A DNA stretch of 10,807 nucleotides from Candidatus Shapirobacteria bacterium. Its GTDB lineage: Bacteria > Patescibacteriota > Microgenomatia > UBA12405. A program made the position numbers and the translations under genes. Numbering within the stretch: position 1 is the stretch's first letter; every line of letters begins with the position of its first letter. The stretch lies in contig VFLE01000052.1 of NCBI GenBank assembly GCA_009885205.1, forward strand, positions 1-10,807. The letters run 5' to 3'. The notes beneath the pieces were generated by a model. That model saw nothing but the letters and a program-made list of their open reading frames with translations, had not been told where the DNA came from and made no database searches. Shown one piece after another: positions 6,832 through 10,807 of this stretch.

Positions 6832-8511
6832 ATGTTAACTTTCGTCACCGCCTATTTATCGGTGCATGACGAAATTACATTAAAACATAAACTTGTTTTC
6901 CATGAATTTATCAAAATGGCCGAAGCCGGTATCCAACTATGTATTGTCGTAAACCCCGAAAACAAAGATGTATTGCTGAATCTTACCACCGCCTATCCAA
7001 ATATATATATTTTAGACACTCTTTCATTAAAAGACACTTGGATCGCAAAACAATGCGAAGCCGTAGACTATACCCTACCAGAAAACCGAAACTCGGAAAA
7101 AGACACCGACCCCTTTTTGAAATTTCAAAACGCAAAACACGAGTTTCTCGAAATGGCCATGGAAAAAAACCCATTCGACTCTACGCATTTTGCCTGGATC
7201 GATTTCGGAATTGCGCATATTTTCAACCAATTAAAAAAAAGTAAAAAGCAGCTCCGCCTTCTTGGACAATGTGCGTTGAAATCACGGTTTTTCGCAATTC
7301 CAGGATGCTGGGGGAAATGGGACAAAAACCGACACGCCCATCATTTAGAAAATATCCATTGGCGTTTTTGCGGGTGTTTTTTTATGGCCGACAAAGAATC
7401 CATGCAGCATTTTTGCCAATTATACAGAGACTATTTTCCAAAATTTTTGAAAGAAACCAATAAATTGGTATGGGATGTAAATTTCTGGGCTTGGTTAGAA
7501 TATGTATCCGATTGGAATCCAACGTGGTATGCAGGCGATCATTCCGACTCATGCCTGTATGTCCATAATGATTTTATTTGTGGCCCTTTATCCGCCCAAT
7601 CATCTATCGTATACAATTATCCAAGCATCCCATATTATCAACCGTCATCGGCCTCCTATTTATATTACAAGAATAAACATTGGCTCAATACTCGTTTTTT
7701 AAATTACCATTTAACAGACACCGGCGCTTATTTATATCCCGACGGAACGGGGGTTATCAAAAACAAGAATTTATTGTCTGAGTTAATCTTGGACAATCAT
7801 CATTTTGTACCCGCCAATTTTACCGAAATGAATGAATCTACTGTTGGAATCCAAGAATACCCAGAACACCGGTTTTCCCGAGGATTGGAAGATGTAAGAT
7901 TATACGAATTTCAAGGACAAGTCCGATTTATAGCAACTACTATCGGGTTTTCGAAAACCGGAAAAGCGCGAATCATGGTCGGAAATTATCATGTAGATAC
8001 GCATTCGTATTCCGATTGTCATGTGATTTCGCCGCCCAATCCAGATAGTTGGTGTGAAAAGAATTGGATTCCGATTTGTCGTGATTCCGAAAAAGAATTG
8101 TTCGTTTATAAATGGTGTCCTATGGAAATCGGCGAAATTGTTACCTTGGACAATGGAGAAAAACAGTTGAACATTATTGAAACGCATGATGTCCAAGAAC
8201 CATGGTTTCACAAAATTCGCGGATCCACGACATTTACGATGGTAAAAGAGGGTTTATTGGGAGTGGTACATTTCAGCGAAGAATGTAGCCCTAGGCATTA
8301 TTTTCATATGCTAATGTGGCTAGATCCCATCACGTTAAAACCGATTCGTTATTCTATGCCATTTTATTTTCAAAAGCTAAGCGTCGAGTTTTGCATAGGA
8401 TTTGCGGTAGATAGGGAAAAAAAAGAAAATACATTTTGGGTATCAAGAATGGATCGCGATTCGATTCTTATCAAAGCGTCTTTTGATTCTTTCGAAATTG
8501 TCACATTATAA
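6832..8511 (+). CDS. Fusion: HtrL/YibB-like glycosyltransferase plus GH130-like beta-propeller
   Basis: 559 residues. Residues 1 to about 250 resemble the HtrL/YibB family: TFVTAYLSVH at the start, FAWIDFGI at 120-127 (D124), then IPGCW, NIHWRFCGCFF, VNFWAWLE and WYAGDHSD at 232-239. These fit a GT-A-like sugar transferase with acidic metal or nucleotide-sugar ligands. From about residue 290 the character changes to a five-bladed propeller glycosidase/phosphorylase type like GH130: GLEDVRLYE at 351-359 matching the ED-R catalytic motif (D354), EKNWIPI, RGSTTF at 463-468, VHFSEE near 479-484, HYFHMLMWLD, and VEFCIGF at 518-524. It lacks a signal peptide or membrane segment, so it should act in the cytoplasm or virus factory. 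Inferred role: building or trimming a virion or host glycan. No exact early box is seen upstream; AT-rich sequence precedes the ATG. The substrate is unknown, and the propeller call is less certain than the transferase call. Confidence 0.8.
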   Translation: MLTFVTAYLSVHDEITLKHKLVFHEFIKMAEAGIQLCIVVNPENKDVLLNLTTAYPNIYILDTLSLKDTWIAKQCEAVDYTLPENRNSEKDTDPFLKFQNAKHEFLEMAMEKNPFDSTHFAWIDFGIAHIFNQLKKSKKQLRLLGQCALKSRFFAIPGCWGKWDKNRHAHHLENIHWRFCGCFFMADKESMQHFCQLYRDYFPKFLKETNKLVWDVNFWAWLEYVSDWNPTWYAGDHSDSCLYVHNDFICGPLSAQSSIVYNYPSIPYYQPSSASYLYYKNKHWLNTRFLNYHLTDTGAYLYPDGTGVIKNKNLLSELILDNHHFVPANFTEMNESTVGIQEYPEHRFSRGLEDVRLYEFQGQVRFIATTIGFSKTGKARIMVGNYHVDTHSYSDCHVISPPNPDSWCEKNWIPICRDSEKELFVYKWCPMEIGEIVTLDNGEKQLNIIETHDVQEPWFHKIRGSTTFTMVKEGLLGVVHFSEECSPRHYFHMLMWLDPITLKPIRYSMPFYFQKLSVEFCIGFAVDREKKENTFWVSRMDRDSILIKASFDSFEIVTL

Positions 8512-8516
8512 TTTTT

Positions 8517-9212
8517 TTATCTGCGCAGAAAGGCCTCCACATCATCAAGCCATTTCGTCCCTTGATCGTCTACATAATTGACATCTATATTCGCGTTTAT
8601 ATTTAGAATGGGTTTCGTCTCTGTGTTTAACCAGACTTCATGATACTCGCGGCATTTTTGCAAATAATCCAACGAAATATTGGACTCGCCCGTTCTTGAT
8701 CGTTTTTGTACGCGCTTGTGACACACCTCTGCGTCCGCATTGACGTAAATAACCGCATTTAAAGAAAAGGCTTCGGTATATTCGCTAAAGAACTGGGAAT
8801 AGATTTGATAATTGACGTCTTCAATTGATCCATCATCATGCAACATTTTGGCGAATATATGTTTGTCTGCTTCCAACGATCTCTCGCAAATGATTAATTT
8901 GCATTGAGGATTTTCCTTTATCAAATTACGTAAAAGATGGAGTCTAGTGGTATAGGCCATAATTTGGAACGCAAATGCGTATTTTGCCGGATCTGCGTAA
9001 AATTTGGAGAGTATGGTTTCTCCTGCCGCATCTTTGATTTCATTCCATAGATGGACCGGCTCTTGCAAAAATAGCCACTCTTTATTTCCAGAAAACCGCG
9101 TTTGCATTTGCGCTAAAAGGGTGGATTTCCCGGATCCGATATTTCCTTCGACGGAAATAATGGAAACCATTCTTTCATCGGGAGAGAGGGGAAGAGTTGT
9201 GTAATTGGCCAT
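8517..9212 (-). CDS. Deoxynucleoside kinase (dNK/TK2/dCK family)
   Basis: 231 residues, typical for the family. It phosphorylates deoxynucleosides to monophosphates using ATP (salvage), feeding the same pool as the ribonucleotide reductase. The P-loop is GNIGSGKST at 23-31. The substrate-site Glu is in QEPVHLW (E51), AFAFQIMAYTTR at 79-90 is the usual substrate-binding helix, CERSLEADK at 109-117 holds the ERS motif, and the LID region KRVQKRSRTGE at 166-176 has the expected arginines. All key residues are present. The ATG at 9212 is chosen because the early box AAAATTGA sits 37 nt upstream; a second ATG at codon 15 lies just before the first strand and is a possible alternative. Specificity (thymidine, cytidine or purines) cannot be read from sequence alone. 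It converges on the glycosyltransferase gene with 5 nt between stops. Confidence 0.93.
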   Translation of the reverse strand: MANYTTLPLSPDERMVSIISVEGNIGSGKSTLLAQMQTRFSGNKEWLFLQEPVHLWNEIKDAAGETILSKFYADPAKYAFAFQIMAYTTRLHLLRNLIKENPQCKLIICERSLEADKHIFAKMLHDDGSIEDVNYQIYSQFFSEYTEAFSLNAVIYVNADAEVCHKRVQKRSRTGESNISLDYLQKCREYHEVWLNTETKPILNINANIDVNYVDDQGTKWLDDVEAFLRR

Positions 9213-9249
9213 GATAATATATACAGTTGATTTTTGTTAAATATAAAAA

Positions 9250-9257
9250 TCAATTTT
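9250..9257 (-). promoter_or_regulatory. Early promoter box AAAATTGA of the kinase gene
   Basis: Exact AAAATTGA on the minus strand, 37 nt before the kinase ATG and 9 nt after the stop codon of the upstream basic-protein gene, within a 54-bp gap. Further AT-rich sequence (TATATATTATC) touches the start codon. Confidence 0.75.
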
Positions 9258-9266
9258 ATCCCCAAA

Positions 9267-9461
9267 TTAGTTGTTCCTACGCGTGCGATTCTTGCGACTC
9301 TTTTTTCCCGTTTTACGTACCTTTCCCGTAACACCCACACTTCCTTTCATCTGGTTGTATAGAGCCCTTGTCTCGGGATCTTTCATCGCCAGCTTCAAAG
9401 GTTTTCCTTCGTATTTTTTCTTATGGATAATACCTACTGCTTTTGACCAAGCGTTTGCCAT
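9267..9461 (-). CDS. Small basic protein (64 residues), possible DNA-packaging/virion protein
   Basis: It begins MANAW and ends in a Lys/Arg-rich tail (GKVRKTGKKSRKNRTRRNN, residues 46-64). The middle part KPLKLAMKDPETRALYNQMKG looks like one or two short helices. Small basic proteins beginning MANAW with a following 'K.A...Y' helix pattern occur in giant viruses as far as I recall, but no function is established here. The charge suggests nucleic-acid binding, for example in the virion core. The gene is supported by a clean start and stop, by short AT-rich flanks, and by the TATATTATATA element 5 nt before the ATG that it shares with the gene at 5012. It lies upstream of the kinase on the same strand but has its own promoter type, so the two are probably not co-regulated. 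Confidence 0.8.
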   Translation of the reverse strand: MANAWSKAVGIIHKKKYEGKPLKLAMKDPETRALYNQMKGSVGVTGKVRKTGKKSRKNRTRRNN

Positions 9462-9466
9462 CTTTA

Positions 9467-9477
9467 TATATAATATA
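9467..9477 (-). promoter_or_regulatory. AT-rich start-proximal element, candidate late promoter
   Basis: The minus strand reads TATATTATATA followed by TAAAG and the ATG at 9461. The 11-mer is identical to that before the gene at 5012. TCTA lies just upstream within the AT-rich stretch (ATCTATATATT), resembling the TCTA-in-AT late signal described for CroV. The role is inferred. Confidence 0.45.
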
Positions 9478-9511
9478 TAGATAAAAAATTAAGGTCAAAG
9501 AAGCGGATTTT

Positions 9512-9555
9512 ATCCCCTTGAAGGAGGGATCTTAAGGGAACCTTGGTTCCCTTAA
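9512..9555. terminator. GC-rich palindrome at the 3' end of the rhodanese-like gene
   Basis: 9532-9555 is a perfect inverted repeat: arm TTAAGGGAACC (11 nt), centre TT, and the complementary arm. The minus-strand stop codon (TAA, 9534-9532) lies within it, so the last codons form one side of the stem. Just downstream, 9512-9530 can form a second, imperfect hairpin (ATCCC pairing GGGAT). Hairpins mark polyadenylation sites in mimivirus, so this is the likely transcript end of the gene at 9948-9532. On the coding side CCCTTAAA is tandemly duplicated (9549-9564). Confidence 0.65.
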
Positions 9556-9948
9556 ACCCTTAAACCGCAAAATATCAATTATTTTCCCGGTCGTTGGAAA
9601 TTCTTCTGCGCCATAAATATCTTGCAAAAGCGCCCATTCAAAAAGTCCACCTAAATACACGGAAACATTTTTCAATCCCAATCCAAGAAGCTGTTTATAT
9701 TTTTTGTCTACTGTCGGATCATTGGTATTTTTTCCATAAACAATGAAATGTTTTTTTCTATATTCACCGCTAGAAAGAAGATCATTTATTCGCACCTCCT
9801 CCGTTTGGTAAAAAATGGTCGACAGTATTAAATAATCTTGCTCCCCAGCCGGTAATGTATTAATCAAAATATATGTTTCGGTATTTTTTATTGCATCGAT
9901 TACATTTTCAAAACTTACCTTGGAAATAGGCGGAGATTCAAACCACAT
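9532..9948 (-). CDS. Rhodanese-like domain protein, catalytic cysteine absent
   Basis: 138 residues forming a single rhodanese-like fold: ISKVSFENVIDAI (8-20), the strand YILINTLP (26-33), EEVRINDLL (50-58), the strand plus loop HFIVYGKNTND (67-77), YKQLLGLGLKNVSVYLGGLFEW (84-105), then QDIYGAEEFPTT. In active sulfurtransferases the loop after the central strand begins with Cys; here that region reads VYGKNTND, so persulfide transfer is unlikely and a binding or regulatory role is more plausible. Cys-less versions ending in a 'GG.FEW...Y' pattern are familiar from giant viruses. The last residues (GLREPRFP) are encoded by the palindromic element and may be an accidental extension. The ATG at 9948 is the first in frame and leaves a short tail before the fold. 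It is divergent from the gene at 10045, sharing a 96-bp promoter gap. Confidence 0.85.
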   Translation of the reverse strand: MWFESPPISKVSFENVIDAIKNTETYILINTLPAGEQDYLILSTIFYQTEEVRINDLLSSGEYRKKHFIVYGKNTNDPTVDKKYKQLLGLGLKNVSVYLGGLFEWALLQDIYGAEEFPTTGKIIDILRFKGLREPRFP

Positions 9949-9996
9949 AAGTTACAACTTGCAAAATTTCTATATATTTTTGATTTGAAAAAATAT

Positions 9997-10004
9997 AAAA
10001 TTGA
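9997..10004 (+). promoter_or_regulatory. Early promoter box AAAATTGA of the 105-residue gene
   Basis: Exact AAAATTGA 40 nt before the ATG at 10045 in the divergent gap. The other direction, towards the rhodanese-like gene, shows no exact copy, only AT-rich sequence, so the box most likely serves the plus-strand gene. Confidence 0.75.
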
Positions 10005-10015
10005 ACGCGTTTGAA

Positions 10016-10033
10016 ATTATTTTCAGAAATAAT
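10016..10033 (+). other. Small AT hairpin in the leader of the 105-residue gene
   Basis: Perfect 7-bp stem ATTATTT / AAATAAT with a TCAG loop, between the early box and the start codon. In AT-rich DNA this may be chance, and an A/T stem is weak. Recorded because it lies in the expected 5' leader. Confidence 0.3.
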
Positions 10034-10044
10034 AATTAATTGCA

Positions 10045-10362
10045 ATGGAGTATACTCTGAGTGCTATGTGGAGATTATTGGTCGATGACGTCAGAGAGGG
10101 GCGTTTGGTCAGTCCAACCAAGACTGTGGTTTGGACAAATGGAACAAAGCACGGCATCGAAGAGGGAAGTGTTTCGAGGGATATCATCGCGTTTATGAAT
10201 AGACAAACAAATCAAACGTCGACTAGAGATAATATTATGAGGGGACTACCGACCGCATTTCAACGGGGAAAAAAGGTGCCCAAGGATCTCGCACAAGAAT
10301 ATTTGCGCGAATTGGTAAAGATGGGAATTTTGAGAACGGAAAATGCCGACAATGAAAATTAG
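10045..10362 (+). CDS. Small unrecognised protein, early promoter, possible winged-helix tail
   Basis: 105 residues; no family recognised. The N-terminal third has helix then strand character (MWRLLVDDVREGRLV, then TKTVVWTNG). The C-terminal part, VPKDLAQEYLRELVKMGILR at about residues 79-98, looks like the recognition helix and following turn of a winged-helix or helix-turn-helix domain, so DNA or RNA binding is possible but unproven. The gene is supported by an exact AAAATTGA box 40 nt upstream, an ATG with a clean frame, and a base composition like its neighbours. Its stop codon overlaps by 3 nt the stop region of the convergent repeat gene. An early DNA-binding regulator would fit but is inference only. 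Confidence 0.75.
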   Translation: MEYTLSAMWRLLVDDVREGRLVSPTKTVVWTNGTKHGIEEGSVSRDIIAFMNRQTNQTSTRDNIMRGLPTAFQRGKKVPKDLAQEYLRELVKMGILRTENADNEN

Positions 10363-10807
10363 AGAAGAAACTCATTTCCTAAATAAATAGCAGGGGCAAA
10401 TTGAAAAGAATGGAGGGAATCATTGAAAATATTGTTTATATCAAAATTAGAATTATCAACCACGATGTTTATATTATCTATTTTTATTGGCTCGATGAAT
10501 CGCGTCTCTTTTAATTTACCTATGGGATAAGAATAATAGTTTGATTTTTTGATATGTTTTTTGTATATTTTTCCGATTGGATACCCATGTATTTTCCGGC
10601 ATTGTTTTATAGAAACCCGTTTTATGCCTAGAGGGTAATCACGAACCCCCTTCTTAGCTTCCACGACGGGTTCTACAACAGGTCTAATCCGTTTGTAACC
10701 CACTGGGTACCCATAAATATTGCGTTTTTGTTCCAAGGTAACCCGTTTTATGCCTAGAGGGTAATCACGAACCCCCTTCTTAGCTTCCACGACGGGTTCT
10801 ACAACAG
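10359..10807 (-). CDS. YPxG-repeat protein, 5' end outside the window
   Basis: 149 readable codons in the window. The frame is open to the right edge, so the true start lies beyond it; the GTG at 10790 is inside a repeat and is not a start. The protein consists of repeats carrying YP(L/V/I)G motifs: DYPLGIKRV, GYPVGYKRI, DYPLGIKRV, GYPIGKIYK and SYPIGKLK. These are arranged as a 42-residue unit (VVEAKKGVRDYPLGIKRV, a spacer, then GYPVG, then RPVVEP) repeated at least 1.5 times, decaying towards the C terminus. The final roughly 45 residues are acidic/Asn-rich and non-repeated (NIVVDNSNFDINNIF, then APAIYLGNEFLL). No known domain recognised. Basic KR-rich repeats with conserved Tyr-Pro turns could form an extended or binding surface. 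The stop overlaps the end of the convergent early gene by 3 nt. Confidence 0.75.
   Translation of the reverse strand, partial: VVEPVVEAKKGVRDYPLGIKRVTLEQKRNIYGYPVGYKRIRPVVEPVVEAKKGVRDYPLGIKRVSIKQCRKIHGYPIGKIYKKHIKKSNYYSYPIGKLKETRFIEPIKIDNINIVVDNSNFDINNIFNDSLHSFQFAPAIYLGNEFLL
10614..10807 (-). repeat. 126-bp tandem coding repeat
   Basis: 10614-10681 and 10740-10807 are identical over 68 bp, 126 bp apart, and the second copy runs off the window edge. 126 bp is 42 codons, so the frame is kept. Perfect identity points to recent duplication or ongoing homogenisation, and the array probably continues to the right. Confidence 0.97.

Noticed and set aside
6618..6869. 83-codon plus-strand open frame across the divergent promoter
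   Set aside because: It overlaps the exonuclease start on the other strand and the transferase start, runs through the C10 tract, and encodes a low-quality sequence.
9113..9340. 75-codon minus-strand frame spanning the kinase promoter
   Set aside because: It overlaps the basic-protein gene and the kinase start in another frame and has no own start context.
10790..10790. GTG at 10790 as start of the repeat gene
   Set aside because: It is an ordinary Val codon inside a repeat unit, and the frame stays open to the window edge.
1..10807. tRNA, rRNA, insertion sequence or integrase
   Set aside because: I saw no cloverleaf, conserved rRNA stretch, transposase or terminal inverted repeats; the remaining gaps are all under 140 bp.

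Overview
The window looks like a piece of a large double-stranded DNA virus genome, most probably an alga-infecting relative of the mimiviruses (Imitervirales, Nucleocytoviricota). The evidence is an AT-rich, intron-free, tightly packed layout on both strands with no ribosome binding sites; three exact copies of AAAATTGA, the known mimivirus early-promoter word, each 37-45 nt upstream of a start codon; GC-rich hairpins between genes; and a gene mix typical of giant viruses (ribonucleotide reductase with an intein, deoxynucleoside kinase, DnaQ-type exonuclease, rhodanese-like protein, glycosyltransferase, small basic 'MANAW' protein, lysine/arginine-rich leaders ending in GG). The assignment is made from sequence features alone.

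Layout, left to right. 1-1432: GC hairpin and an unrecognised protein with an N-terminal hydrophobic segment, whose frame is open to the left edge. 1469-4951: class Ia ribonucleotide reductase large subunit, interrupted exactly before the radical-bearing cysteine by a 373-residue LAGLIDADG intein that ends in Gln. 5012-6052: unknown protein with a basic RGG leader and three 33-bp in-frame repeats. 6056-6694 (-): DEDDh 3'-5' exonuclease. 6695-6831: divergent promoter region with an early box and a C10 tract. 6832-8511: large two-part protein, an HtrL/YibB-like glycosyltransferase followed by a GH130-like beta-propeller. 8517-9212 (-): deoxynucleoside kinase. 9267-9461 (-): 64-residue basic protein. 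9532-9948 (-): rhodanese-like protein without the catalytic cysteine, its 3' end folded into an 11-bp GC hairpin. 10045-10362: small unknown early gene. 10359-10807 (-): right-edge partial gene made of YPxG repeats with a 126-bp DNA period.

The genes fall into two likely roles. Ribonucleotide reductase, deoxynucleoside kinase and perhaps the exonuclease would supply and edit deoxynucleotides and DNA during replication. The exonuclease, the kinase and the 105-residue gene carry exact early boxes. The basic 64-residue protein and the RGG-leader protein share a TATATTATATA element right at the start codon, which suggests late expression and possibly virion function. The glycosyltransferase/propeller protein would belong to glycan building for the virion or host surface.

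The most interesting items are the intein at the reductase's catalytic cysteine with its non-standard splice end, the glycosyltransferase-propeller fusion, two recently expanded coding repeats, and the palindromic element at the rhodanese 3' end.
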